DNA of 64,000 nucleotides from Pelomyxa schiedti. Taxonomy: Eukaryota; Evosea; Pelobiontida; Pelomyxidae. The stretch is from positions 62,001 to 126,000 of the forward strand of contig JAHLWZ010000804.1 in the NCBI GenBank assembly GCA_020536535.1, read 5' to 3'. How positions within the stretch are numbered: position 1 is the stretch's first letter; each line of letters starts with the position of its first letter. The notes beneath the pieces were generated by a model, which was not told where the DNA came from, did no database searches, and saw nothing but the letters and a program-made list of their open reading frames with translations. Positions 49,858 through 64,000 of this stretch are shown piece after piece. A program made the position numbers and the translations under genes.

Positions 49858-51697
49858 ATGAAGTTGTTGGCAAGGTAGTGGGAACCTCACACATATGAGA
49901 ACCTTTTTAATTTAAACACATGCGAAGAGTCGAGGCAGTGCTGCGTTTCGACTGACATTAAAACGAAAGGGTGATAGATAAGAATGGACTTGGTTACGTG
50001 TCACTCATAGCCAATGGGCCTGAGGATCTGTGGCACACGTACCAGCTCCTGCAAGAAGGTGACAGAGTGAGAACAACAACTTTTAGGTTAGAATTGTTAC
50101 CTACTATAGAAGTACTTGCTTGGTTCTTGTTGTCTAATCCAACAAATGGTTGTTCTGGGATGGGTTCTCTTTTTGTTTTTGATGACTATGGCTATGGACC
50201 TTTCTTGAATGCTTGTTAAAAACAAATTAGGAAAGTACAAACAGTATCCGCTACTGGTAGCACAGTATCTGAAAAGGTTAAGGTGACACTGACAATCCTT
50301 GTTAAGGTAACTGTTCAACTCTTGTATTCACCACTAACAAGTACAAACTTGAAGCGTGTGGATTTTACCCCCGAAGCCGAGTTATTGCGTGTGAATGGCA
50401 TCAATGTGACGGAATCTGATAAAGTCAAAGTTGGAGCATTCCATGCGCTTGATATCGAGTGCAACAGACAATTTTCCATTGAAAAAGATTTTTGGGATAC
50501 TGTGGCATTAGAAAGGCATACTCGGGACACCACTTAGCTCTCCTGACCATAATATAGAATATCTCTAGCAACTGATGCTGCCAAGACAGCGGAAGTGGCC
50601 GCAGTTGTTTTGGGTGACGGAATAGCTCACATTTGTCTTATAACTGACTGCATGACGGTAACAAGAGCCTCCATTGACACCCCCATTCCTAGAAAGCGGA
50701 AGGCGTCAGTTACTGGACACGAGAAAGTGGGTTCTTGTACTTTAAAACTCGTCAAGTTCATGTTTATACTGCAGGCATTGTCACGGTTTTTCGAGTCTGT
50801 TCTTCAGGCCATGATTAGGCACTTTGACTTTAGCATTGTGAAATGTGTCATTATTGCTAGCCCCGGCTTCGTTAAGGTATTTACCTATCTTGCAACTAGC
50901 AAGCATAATGGTTAAAGGATGAATTTATGGAATACATGTGGGCTGAGGTACAAAAGAGAGATTTAACACAACTATCCTCGAATAGAGCAAAATTCCTTGT
51001 GGCTCATTCCTCTTCTCCACATAGGTAAGTTACGAGCTATTTACTCCAATTTGTCAATGTTCCTTAGATGTGCGCTCAAAGAAGTGTTGGAAGATCCAGC
51101 AGTTCTTGCTAAAATAGCCGATACCAAAGCTGCAGGCGAAGTTCGAACTCTGAATGAATTTTTCCAGGTACGTCACATTCTTATGGAATCCAGTCCCAAT
51201 ATCGCAGGTATTGAAAGCTGATCAGTACCGAGCGGTTTATGGCTTGCGTTATGTCAAGTTTGCTCATGAGAGGAGAGCAATAAAAACTTTGCTTGTCACA
51301 GACGATCTGTTTCGGTTTGTTAACCGGCATCCCTAGAAAACACACTAATCAATCAAACCAGGTCATGCAGTATAGAAACGAGAAGAGAGTATGTTCAGCT
51401 TGTTGAGAGTGTCAAAGCGGAAAGCGGTGAAGTGAGGGTATTCAGTTCTCTTCACGTCTCTGGTGAACGTATGCCTCCGGAATCAATCGCGAAATAGACA
51501 CTTTTCTAAGCCACATGACAGAGCTCGGGAAGCTGACTGGGGTTGCTGCCATTCTCAGGTACCCCCTTCACGAGATAGACGATCTTGACGCCGACGGCGG
51601 TGACGAAAATTATGATGAAGAAGAGGAAGAGGAGGAGGAAAGAGGCACAGCCAAGGGCAGTAGCGACACGCTTGAAGGTGACTTCTCCGGCTACTGA
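49858..51697 (+). CDS. PELO: Pelota/Dom34 ribosome-rescue factor
   Basis: Releases stalled ribosomes in no-go decay with Hbs1. The start is a 17-nt exon at ATG 49858; removing the first intron gives MKLLARVIDKNGLGYVSLIA, then NGPEDLWHTYQLLQEGDRV, as in Pelota. Domain 1 continues with VDFTPEAELLRVNGINV, GAFHALDIECNRQFSIEKDF and WDTVALER. Domain 2 has VVLGDGIAHICLITDCMTVT and IPRKRKASVTGHEK, then ALSRFFESVLQAMIRHFDF and IIASPGFVKDEF. Domain 3 has YALKEVLEDPAVL (spliced), TKAAGEVRTLNEFFQVL, RAIKTLLVTDDLFR, RVFSSLHVSGE and KLTGVAAILRYP. There is no GGQ motif, as expected for Pelota. The C-terminus is acidic (poly-Glu) and ends DFSGY with TGA at 51695-51697. Confidence 0.95.
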
Positions 51698-51819
51698 GAG
51701 GCTCCCAAAAAAGGGTTTTGTGTGTATAAAAAAGCAACGCGTAAGAAGCGGATCTGGAAAATCCGGCAGAGAAAAAGACCAAAAAAAACACAACTTTTCG
51801 TTCCGCAAGCAGATCGTCG

Positions 51820-53321
51820 ATGGCTGGTGTTGGTGGGTCTAGTGTAGCGTACGAGGTGTGCGAACAGTTGTGCACCAGATTCACGCACAGGGGAGCGACT
51901 ACGTCGAACGAATTGGATGCCGCATGTTTTTTGCAGAAGTACGCAACTCTTTTTTTTTTTTTGTGCGCGAGCACTCTTCTACTGTTTCTAGTTGTTTATA
52001 TCAATGTGTCTAATGAAAACGTATGGTTAAAAAAAAACAAATAAAATAGAGGCATTGTACATGCCAACATCTCACAATAAACAAATAAATAAAGGAAGGT
52101 GGAACAGTTGATGCCCGGGGTACGGACCGAGTTAAGATCGTTTGCGTGCCAGCACACGTACTTGGTGTGGCTCTGGTGGGCCCTTGGATCTATACTGTTG
52201 TCGTTGCTGGTGTTCCCTAGGCTGATGGGGATTTCTACACTCTTGTCACTTTTGGTCCTCGCCTGGGTGTGGTGTGCCGGCCTTGGAGTCGTTTTTCAGC
52301 TGGATGGCAGAGACAACTTCTTATCTAAACTTCCTCCTGTGGGCTACTCTCACAACGTGATCGCGTTTATAAATCGCTCCACGGCGGTGGTGTGTAGCTG
52401 TGTACATCCGCTACCTTCATCTGACTAGAGCAGAAAAAAAATAAACTCATTCTGATGGCTCACTATGATAGTGCCCCTGCGAGCTTTCTGTACTTGCCTT
52501 CACAAGTATCCTTCCCATTCTCCGTTATTCTTATTTTAACGTGATCCCAGGTAAAACATTTTTGTCGCTCCTTGAAGATTTCTGGCCTGGCACTTGTAAT
52601 GGCCCCTGTGTCACTCACCATAGAGTATTTTGGCTTCTCGCAATACTGGACACGAATGGTTCTTCTTGCTTATTTGGCCGGGATGGTGATAATGTCCAGT
52701 GCAGATTACCTTGTCAGAGGATACACCAACGGTGCAGCCGACAATGCCAGTGGTGTAGGTGCCGCAGTTGAAGCAGCTTGTTCTCTGTTTCACCATCCAC
52801 TCCCAGAAGACTGGGAGGTAGAACTAGTTTTAACTGGTGCTGAAGAAGCCTTGTACAAGGTACCACTTGCCCCCTCATATTACTTTCCCTGATAGCAACA
52901 ACTCCAACAGGGATCGCTGGCGTACTACCGTCAGATAAAGAATACTCACCAGAAGTTACATGTTGTCAATATCGACAACGTCGGAGCTGGCGACTCCATT
53001 GTTGTTGTTGATAAGACGGAATCCTACACACCTGTTTTCTACAACAAGCCCTGGAATTCCGTGTTCCAAACCAGTGCCGCCGTTGCTCAGAAAATACCAG
53101 GAGTCACAATTCGTGCTCACACCGTGGCTGACTTTGACAGTATTTTCTTTGCACGAAACAGAATTCCCTCTGTCACTATATCCGCGCAATGTAAGGATGG
53201 CACCATTCCCCAGCTTCACAGGCCTGGTGACACCATGCAAAATGTCAACAAGGATTTGCTATCCAGGTGCACCCAAGTGGTTGAAACCATCTGCCGCCAA
53301 CTGGCCAAACAAAGTGACTAG
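51820..53321 (+). CDS. ER-type M28 zinc metallopeptidase (ERMP1-like)
   Basis: ATG 51820 starts MAGVGGSSVAYEVCEQLCTR. The next exon carries two hydrophobic helices (YLVWLWWALGSILLSLLVF, LSLLVLAWVWCAGLGVVF). Then come GRDNFLSKLPPVGYSHNVIA and the peptidase core: LILMAHYDSAPAS with the first Zn-binding His-x-Asp, NGAADNASGVGAAVEAACSL with the bridging Asp, and VELVLTGAEEAL with the catalytic Glu-Glu. Then NIDNVGAGDS and DFDSIFFARNRIPSVTI, and near the end QLHRPGDTMQNVNKDLL with the last His ligand region; TAG is at 53319-53321. A further hydrophobic segment (FSQYWTRMVLLAYLAGMVIM) splits the domain. M28 membrane peptidases of this kind sit in the ER or vacuole. The substrate is unknown. Confidence 0.87.
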
Positions 53322-53778
53322 GCAAAATAATCACCAAACAAGTCTTCCTTTGTTATTGATCAGAGAGGAAGAGGCGTAAGCCTAACAGTAGCTTCGACGC
53401 AGATAAGAGATTCAAAATGTGAAACGAATCGTGCGGCAGGGGGAAATTTCCCACAATAGCACGAGAAAAAGCTTGTAAGTCTAGCGAGCGGAGTGGTATT
53501 AAAGCTTCTTCATACGTACCTGACTGTTGCAGACCCCCGATCAAGAAGGGGGGTTTGTTGCCTCCCTCTTTGGAAGCTTGCACTTTCTTCCGAGGGCGGT
53601 ATGACTCCCCGTAAGGAGAGATCAGCAGTGAAATTTATTGCGGTGGGTGCTGCGTTCGTCGCGGCACCCTTCAAAACAAAATTAAAAAACATCTAACGAA
53701 CCGTTCGTTTTCTGTTGGCGTAGTTTCCCTGCTGCGGCATACAGATCCAAATTAATAAAAAAAAAAACCCATTACGCC
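53322..53778 (+). other. Intergenic region
   Basis: About 457 bp between two plus-strand genes. No supported exon or RNA gene; a 12-A run precedes the next gene at 53757-53768. Confidence 0.4.
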
Positions 53779-56071
53779 ATGTGGAGCGTCTTTGACGATG
53801 TTAGCGGAGATGCGATTGTGGCGTTTACAGTGCAAGGCAAAGACAGTAAGTCAGTGAGGGTGAAAAGGACAAAGATCCCCGGTTGCGCATACTCAGGGGG
53901 ACCAGATGTTACCACAACAGCGGTGCCGAATGAAGTTGAGATCCCGTGCTCAAGCCTTTTGTGCATGTCTACTGTGGGAGACTCCGCATCAGGCTTGTGC
54001 GCTATCCTTAATCATACTGGAGCGTTTTTGTTTTACATGCCTATGTCTGCAGATCCAAGCACTTATTAGCGGTGACAGATTCGAAACACAATGTTTCGTT
54101 GTGGTCAGCGAGTACTCCTGCAAAAAGCACAGCGATCCATTGCAACCAAGTGGTGTCTTTCTCCTCCCTTCCAGGCTCCCTTGTCGAAAAACATGTAACT
54201 CAAGGTTCCTCAAACTAAGTTCTCTGACCTGCCTCCTGTTTTTAACTCACAAAATAAAAATGTGAAGCTTCCTCCTGGGCACTTGGCAATGGCCCTGTAC
54301 TACTCGGTGTCTTATGTGCGCCTGCAAAAGCTCGTAACACTCCCTCCAAACCCCCTTCTTCTTCTATCCGCCCTCTTAAGCTGCTCCACTGTCCAAATCA
54401 CGCTTCTCTTGATGTACTGGTTGTAGCTTGGTCTACAACACAACTGCAGTCTTCAGAGACTAGTCAACCAACTACCAAAAAAAGGAGGACATCTTCTGTT
54501 ATCCAAAAAGATACTACTGAAGCAGCCAGTGCCACGCCGTTACGGGATACCCGCAGAGCATCTTTCATCAAAACACAAGTTTGCACAAGCTACAGAGAGA
54601 GTATTCCTCCACTTGTACATATGGAATCTAGTGCCACTGCAACTGGAACTTGTGTTACTCTCATCTTTCCCACACCAGTACTCCTGGATGCTGTTCGTGT
54701 CAGTGGATGGCAATGGGGAATGACCAGAATTACGTTTACGAATAACCAGGACCCGGAATCCACGAGGTGAACAGCAGGATTACAGACCTCCAGTAGTAAC
54801 ACTTTTCCACATTAGTGGTACATGGAGTGGTATGCCCACAGACCTTGCCGCCACAGCTTGCGCCATTTCCACAAGTCATGAGTTTGTTGCCGTGGGCACA
54901 GTTAACTGCCGTGTAGCACTTCTTGATAGGGAGACTTGGGACATTATTTCTGTTGTGGAATCACCTGGCATATGCCTGTCACTGTGAGGTCTACTTTGGA
55001 AGTCTTTTCATGTAACAACAATATAGAAAGACCCTCTCCATAGTTCCCAATGCCATTACATTAGTCCTGCTTTATGCACCTGATAATCTAATACCTCACG
55101 AAAAAAGCCACTCTTGTCTCATAAGTGAGATGTCTCTCACTTCCATGAAAACTACAAGTACATATGAACATTTTCACTTAGCGACTCACAAATCATCTGG
55201 CTGAATAAAGACTATATCATTCACAGTGTGATAAGTGTGATATCTGGTGATATTTATGGGAATGGCCAGCAACAAGTAGTGACAATCCATTCTATCGATG
55301 ATACCGCGGAATGTAAAGCCACTGTCACAGATATCGCCACTCTTGTCACTTCGCAGAGTGGTAAGCACTATTTCCAGTAACCTTAGACTTACACATTAAT
55401 AGACCACAGTGAAGTTGTAAACACCCCATTCTCCCGTTTGGCTGCAGAGTTACTAGCTTCATCCTCACAGACAGCAAGCAATCTGGAAACTCTCTCTTCG
55501 AATGTATTGTATCTTGGGTTTTGTTCTCATCGTTTAATTGTAACAAAAGATACAACAAGAGCAACAATTGATTTGCCACGCGCACACGGTCTTGCGTACT
55601 CTATCATCAAAAACTGAGTAAGTGGAATGTGCCAAACAGTCTACCTTCTAATAATGCTTTCAGGCTTCCATCACCCTCATTTCTGAACACAGTACCACTG
55701 TTCTCTGCACCAGCTCCAAATAGTTCCAGTGCAGGTTGTTTCAATACTATGTTTCCTTGCAACCAAAACTTTTTTTTAGTTACAACACTCGTACCTGATG
55801 GCGACCCCTTTTTTGATCAACTCAACGAACTTCTGCGCGGTGTACAACAGATGCCCCCAAAGTCAAGTATCGAAATTCCTCCATTTACCCACCTCAAAAT
55901 CACTAATGCCTCTCAGGTACTCCCTCCGACTCTGCTTCACACAAAATCCTCCAAATCCAAAAAGAAATCTCTGACATCAACCATGGTCTTGCAACAGAGA
56001 GTCACACACCAGCACCCACCGATGTACTCCGGCAGATTGCAACCACAGATTTTTTGTTCAGCACCCTGTGA
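53779..56071 (+). CDS. Unrecognised protein, possibly FANCB-like
   Basis: Starts at ATG 53779 (MWSVFDDVSGDAIVAFTVQG). Fragments of beta-propeller type follow: SLLCMSTVGDSASGLCAILN, GDRFETQCFVVVSEYS, LKLLHCPNHASLDVLVVAWS, a basic KKRRTSS patch, GTVNCRVALLDRETWDIISV and VISGDIYGNGQQQVVTIHSI. The last exons read TTLVPDGDPFFDQLNELLRG and ATTDFLFSTL. The start (GDAIVAF..) and the G-x-G-xx-QVV patch followed by an ITD-like segment resemble, from memory, human FANCB. The resemblance is weak and could also fit other WD proteins. The last exon has two possible frames, one stopping at TGA 56069-56071 and the other at 56084; the first reads more naturally. Exon borders are partly unresolved. Confidence 0.45.
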
Positions 56072-56502
56072 AGAAACAAAATAGAAAAGACTTGGTTTAC
56101 AAGTTCATCCGTTATGCAAGTGTCTGTTTCTGTGGTCTCCTAGTAACAGAGCTTGGTTTTTTGGGTTTAACTGGGGCGGAGTCCGGTGCTGGATTTCCTC
56201 CTCGGCTCTGGGTTTTATGTGTTTTGTTAGAGTCAAGGTGGTGGATGTTGTGGGTTTTTGGTTTGTGTTGTGGGAATGTGTACCTCGGCGAATTCTGAAT
56301 AGAGGGAGTCATAGTGTGCTCTATCAGCAGGTGAGATGGAAGGCCTGGTGTTGGTAAAGGCGTCGAGGACGTGTGCTCTTGTAACCACCGGATTTAAGCT
56401 GCTTGAAGCTGTGGTGAAGGTACTGGGTTCCCTGCTTGCTGATACAGTGCAAGATACAAGTTGTTTCTAATTAGCTATTGTTAGTTAGAGTGCGCTTGTT
56501 AT
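56072..56502. other. Intergenic region between convergent genes
   Basis: About 430 bp between the FANCB-like candidate and the PEX1 stop. The minus-strand frame 56112-56312 is short and shows no conserved pattern. Nothing supported. Confidence 0.4.
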
Positions 56503-60707
<4,205 letters not shown>

Positions 60708-60894
60708 CAGCTTAATTGAGGCGAAATTGTCCACTGAGTTGTTCTGACCATCGAGTTTCGTCAGTGCACTCTGATCCTCTTGTTGTGCCAAGTGCAAGTA
60801 CCTGGTGTCGAAGTGACCCTGAACGAGGTGGGATGGCTTTTCACGGGGACGGGGCAGCACCGGCCAATTCGACTAACACCGAAACAACACACAA

Positions 60895-61827
60895 ATGGCG
60901 GTTCGACAGCTCAACACGCTACTTATGCTGGTGCTGCTGGCGGGCGACCTCCGCTTCATCTCGGACTGGCGCATCGTCGCGGTCGCCACGGCAGTCGCCG
61001 ACGCCGCGCTGGCGCTGTGGCTCGCCCGCGCGGCCATGTCGACGCGCCCGCCGCCCCGCGAGGGCCGCGCCACCGCCGCCTGGAGCTGCGTCGCGGGCCT
61101 CCTGGGCTTCTGCACCCCGGTCTCCCTCTACTACTACCACGCGGGCCGGGGCGGCTCCCCAGCGCCGCCGCTGCGGGCCGACCGCGTGGGCTTCCTCCTC
61201 GCGGGCCTGCCGTTCCTCTTCTCCCTGCTCATGAAGCTTCCCACAATTAGCAGGTTCAGCTCGTCGCAGCGGGCCCCGGCCCCGCCTGGGCCCCCGGCGC
61301 ACGCCACGACCGTCACTCCTGGCGAGCCTACTGCCAAATCCAACAGGAAAAAGAAATCCGCGTCATCATCGACGCCACTACTTGCAACTGCAACTACAAC
61401 AACAACCACTACAACGACGACAACACCAACTACAACTGGCTCTAAAAAGACACAGAAGAAGAGCGAGAATGATTCTTGGTTCTACAGGGCACCTTCGGAT
61501 AAGCAAGATAGCCACTTGGTTCTGCTGATTGGCCTTATATGTTTCTCCTGCACATACTTGCTGTCATTCATTGTGTCTGATGGGTTCATTGACCCGGCTT
61601 CTGTTCTGGAATCGACTGGCTTGTCTGTGTACTTCTGGGTGGCACTGCCTTGCTATTTTGGTGCTGTGTTAAATTCACTGGTGATGCTGTCCAGGCTGGC
61701 TACACTGGATGTTGGTGACAAGTTTGTATGTTCAGTTGTAGTTCTGGGTGCCCTGGGTGGATTAGTGCAGTGGAACTATTTACGTTTTGGTGTTCCATTG
61801 GCTGCGTGTATATTGGCAGCAGTATAG
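60895..61827 (+). CDS. Multi-pass membrane protein of unknown function
   Basis: One uninterrupted frame of 310 residues from ATG 60895 to TAG at 61825-61827, without introns, unlike its neighbours. Hydrophobic segments are TLLMLVLLAGDLRFI, IVAVATAVADAALALWLA, SCVAGLLGFCTPVSLYYY, GFLLAGLPFLFSLLMKL, LVLLIGLICFSCTYLLSFIV, YFWVALPCYFGAVLNSLVML, FVCSVVVLGALGGLVQW and PLAACILAAV: two groups of four separated by a Pro/Ser/Thr/Lys-rich linker with a poly-Thr run. The N-terminal half is very GC-rich and the C-terminal half is not. I do not recognise the family. Confidence 0.75.
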   Translation: MAVRQLNTLLMLVLLAGDLRFISDWRIVAVATAVADAALALWLARAAMSTRPPPREGRATAAWSCVAGLLGFCTPVSLYYYHAGRGGSPAPPLRADRVGFLLAGLPFLFSLLMKLPTISRFSSSQRAPAPPGPPAHATTVTPGEPTAKSNRKKKSASSSTPLLATATTTTTTTTTTTPTTTGSKKTQKKSENDSWFYRAPSDKQDSHLVLLIGLICFSCTYLLSFIVSDGFIDPASVLESTGLSVYFWVALPCYFGAVLNSLVMLSRLATLDVGDKFVCSVVVLGALGGLVQWNYLRFGVPLAACILAAV

Positions 61828-61869
61828 GTAGGTGGAAATAAATTGTTGAAAAAGGGAAAAAAAAAAAAA

Positions 61870-62841
61870 TTAAAGCCAAAATTCTTTTATTACTGGGAGA
61901 AGTTCCTTACATAGTCGTTGTATTGGCAAGCCCGTTACATTCCAGTAGCACCTTGATTTTGTTGGAGTTGTAAAAATCTCATAAATCCTTACCCTGATAT
62001 TCCCTTTATGAAGCACGTCCCGAGTTCCTGAATTCCATAGCCCCCGGCTTTGTCCCTGGAAATACAGTCATTTCACTTGTGAATGAGGGTCAGAGTTTTA
62101 CATTGGACTGCCAGTGTCTGCATAGCACTTGGCCATTTCGGGTGTGATTGCATCAAAGGTCACTTCAGTTGTCTCAGTGAAACGACGGACAAGGTGTGCT
62201 TGTGGCATGGCTTGGGTAGGTGCTCCAGTTGTTTCAGTTGTTGTGCTGGTTGCTTGTGGAGGAAGGATAAGGCAAACTGCTGTGTGCACCCTGTGAGTCT
62301 TTCCACTTAGTTTCATGAGAATCTACTGAGTATAAAAAAAAAAAAGCCAAGATGCAAGTGTTATTGGAAACCTCTACTGCATTTGCGTGACTTGTTGGCT
62401 TTTCCACAATTTCCCCATCAACATCCTGTTTGTGAATGGGTCAAGTTGTCAGTAATGCCGCTAACCTATTGCACCACAATAGTGTCGGCACTAATTATCA
62501 GGTCAGGCAAGGCATCTCCCAGTCGCTGGTACACTTCAAGCCCCTTTCTCCAGGCAGTTTCTGGAAGTATTAAAGGGAATTCTTAGAGAAACCAAAAAAA
62601 AAAAGAAAGAACCTGCCTGAAACATAGTCCAAACAAGAAGCAAATGATTTCTTATCCAAGGTTTCTGGAAAATAAAATGAACAGAAACAAAAAAAAAAAA
62701 AGCACCACAACTACCATCAAATCTGCTGGGCACCACATCAACAACCAGTCCCATAATTTTCATTGCCTCCAGGCGGCGTGGGGACGCAGACGCCAGTACT
62801 ATTCGTTTGCGCCGCAAGAGTGCCAAGTACTCAATGATCAT
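61870..62841 (-). CDS. Maf-type nucleoside triphosphate pyrophosphatase
   Basis: Hydrolyses non-canonical or excess nucleoside triphosphates to monophosphates. From ATG 62841: MIIEYLALLRRKRIVLASAS with the conserved LASASPRR loop, then VDVVPSRFDETLDKKSFASC across an intron (family pattern FDE-LDK--F). Then come LPDLIISADTIVV (catalytic S/ADT-V), DGEIVEKPTSHANAV (KP), MLKLSGKTHRVHTAV, TTEVTFDAITPEMAKCYADT, KAGGYGIQELGTCFIKGISG and YWNVTGLPIQRLCKEL, ending at TAA 61870-61872. All core motifs of the human ASMTL N-terminal domain and of bacterial Maf are present. The start is only 35 bp from the stop of the upstream frame on the same strand, so the ATG may be internal to a fused gene. Confidence 0.88.
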
Positions 62842-62876
62842 TTCGGCTTGAAAGAAAAATGAATTGGGAAAACAAT

Positions 62877-63898
62877 TCAATGGTTATTTCGTGGTAGGAG
62901 ATACACCCAAGGTCCATGAGGAGACGACGAAGTTTTCTTTTGCCAGAAATCGGAATGATCTGCATGGGGTTGCCAATGTGCCACATGTGCAGACAAGAGG
63001 GAGGCAGCAAAGTGAACTGTCATCACGTGCTCAGCCTTGGGAATCTCGTCTGGGGTGGTGCAATGAAGGTCCACAACAAACCAGTCACGCAATTCCAGAA
63101 TATCGTAGGCCCCTGTTGCGAATCTCCTGCGGTGTTCCTCGATGCCTGATTTTTGTTTATGGGAAACATATATGCCTCTTAACAGTCCCACATTTCGGTC
63201 AATATAGCCAGTGCTGCGCATCCCAAAGCAGCCAACATCGCACTTGGCAGATTCATCAACAAAGCACGGTAAACCAGAGTAACACAGTGGTCAGTCACAA
63301 ACTCGAATAACTCAAGGCAAGTTGCATTTCTTCTGCTGTACACGCCTACAAAGTTAAGCCCTTCATTCTGCAGATGTGTTGTCAGAGGACCACCTCTGGA
63401 TGGGAGCGGCATTGCCATTTCTGTTGTTTCAAAAAAAAAAACCCACACCTGAAACACAAAGCACAGATAAAATAAGAGGGCAGGACTCAATGCCTTCAAG
63501 GATCATAGTAATATATCTTGGTGTCGTCATTGTGGTCAGTTTGGCTTCGACGGCCCCACTCTACGCGATACCGACTTCCGGACTATATCGAGAGCCTCTC
63601 CTTGATTTTTGATGCTTTGGCTTGCATTGCTTCCTCATACCTGGTTAGCTCCAGCCTGAGCCTATGTACTTCTTCTCAACAACGCGTCCTCCTTCTCCCT
63701 TGCCAGCCTGGCCTCCTCTTCCTTCAGGCTGTTTCCTTTGGTCAGTCGGTGCTTCTTGGGCCTCACGCACACGGCATTACGCGAGCCTCGGGCCGAACAA
63801 GACCACCAACGCGGCGCCGTCGTCGCCATCCGTCCCCGTAGCGATCGCGTCCACCATCTCTCGCGTGCTCTTTGGCTGAACCGGGGAATGCTTGCCAT
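62877..63898 (-). CDS. Unrecognised protein upstream of Maf
   Basis: Possible starts are ATG 63898 (MASIPRFSQRARERWW) or the overlapping ATG reading MVDAIATGTDGDDGAALVVL. Downstream is a charged heptad-like stretch, LKEEEARLAREKEDALL, then, one frame shifted, EEVHRLRLELTRYEEAMQAK. Further exons read MAMPLPSRGGPLTTHLQNEG and LNFVGVYSRRNATCLELFEF, and the last, EEHRRRFATGAYDILELRDW followed by FVVDLHCTTPDEIPKAEHVM, stops at 62877-62879. The frame change within the coiled coil needs a 1-nt difference or an unseen intron. I do not recognise any domain. The last exon could splice on to the Maf exon. Confidence 0.4.
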
Positions 63899-64000
63899 GA
63901 CTCTGGTGTGTAACTGCTACCGATGTCTCCTTGTTATTAGATCATCTGTAATCTCGAAATTCGCCTTTTGTTTTTCCCTTTCTTTTCGTTTTTCCGTGTA

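Overview
The window is nuclear DNA from a protist. Genes are dense, lie on both strands and are cut by many very short GT-AG introns (30 to about 60 nt). About twenty protein genes can be followed by joining exons. Stop codons TAA, TAG and TGA are all used at natural ends, and every in-frame stop I tested inside a conserved domain disappears once a short intron is removed, so the code looks standard. Pyruvate:ferredoxin oxidoreductase (PFOR), an ADP-forming acetyl-CoA synthetase, two further iron-sulfur redox proteins, PEX1, cytoplasmic dynein and a cAMP-receptor-like GPCR together suggest an anaerobic, free-living amoeba that keeps peroxisomes. Archamoebae of the Pelomyxa/Mastigamoeba kind fit best. 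This placement is inference, not proof.

Layout. 1-4.9 kb, minus strand: PFOR, followed downstream by the start of ADP-forming acetyl-CoA synthetase, two consecutive steps of anaerobic ATP synthesis. 5.3-13.9 kb, plus: a very long ZFYVE26/spastizin-like protein. 14.1-17.2 kb, minus: a RING/B-box/coiled-coil protein with a glycine-rich C-terminus. 17.5-18.7 kb, plus: a membrane-anchored, prokaryote-type iron-sulfur protein. 18.9-21.5 kb, plus: a parkin-like RBR ubiquitin ligase in which the ubiquitin-like domain sits between IBR and RING2. 22.0-24.6 kb, minus: a membrane-anchored aspartic protease. 25.2-27.2 kb, plus: the DDX6/Dhh1 helicase. 27.4-30.2 kb, minus: dynein intermediate chain. 30.5-32.6 kb, plus: a fucose-isomerase-like protein. 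33.1-34.4 kb, plus: a tail-anchored flavodoxin plus two-cluster ferredoxin. 34.6-36.1 kb, plus: a GPCR. 36.2-37.7 kb, minus: a small FAM204A-like protein whose intron carries a long microsatellite. 37.8-42.3 kb, minus: a plasma-membrane-type Ca2+-ATPase. 43.9-48.3 kb, minus: a SHOCT-DUF4062-NACHT-TPR signalling protein. 48.7-53.3 kb, plus: a coiled-coil protein, Pelota, and an ER-type M28 peptidase. 53.8-56.1 kb, plus: an unrecognised, possibly FANCB-like protein. 56.5-60.7 kb, minus: PEX1. 60.9-61.8 kb, plus: a multi-pass membrane protein. 61.9-63.9 kb, minus: a Maf-type pyrophosphatase and an unrecognised upstream gene that may be fused to it.

How they fit together. PFOR makes acetyl-CoA and reduced ferredoxin, and the neighbouring synthetase would turn acetyl-CoA into acetate and ATP. 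The two membrane-anchored iron-sulfur proteins could accept or pass on electrons, but nothing in the sequence names their partners. The strongest candidate for something new is the parkin-like ligase. Its nine exons join into one 743-codon frame, the catalytic cysteine and the phospho-Ubl-binding basic residues of RING0 are kept, and the Ubl is relocated to where parkin has its REP segment.
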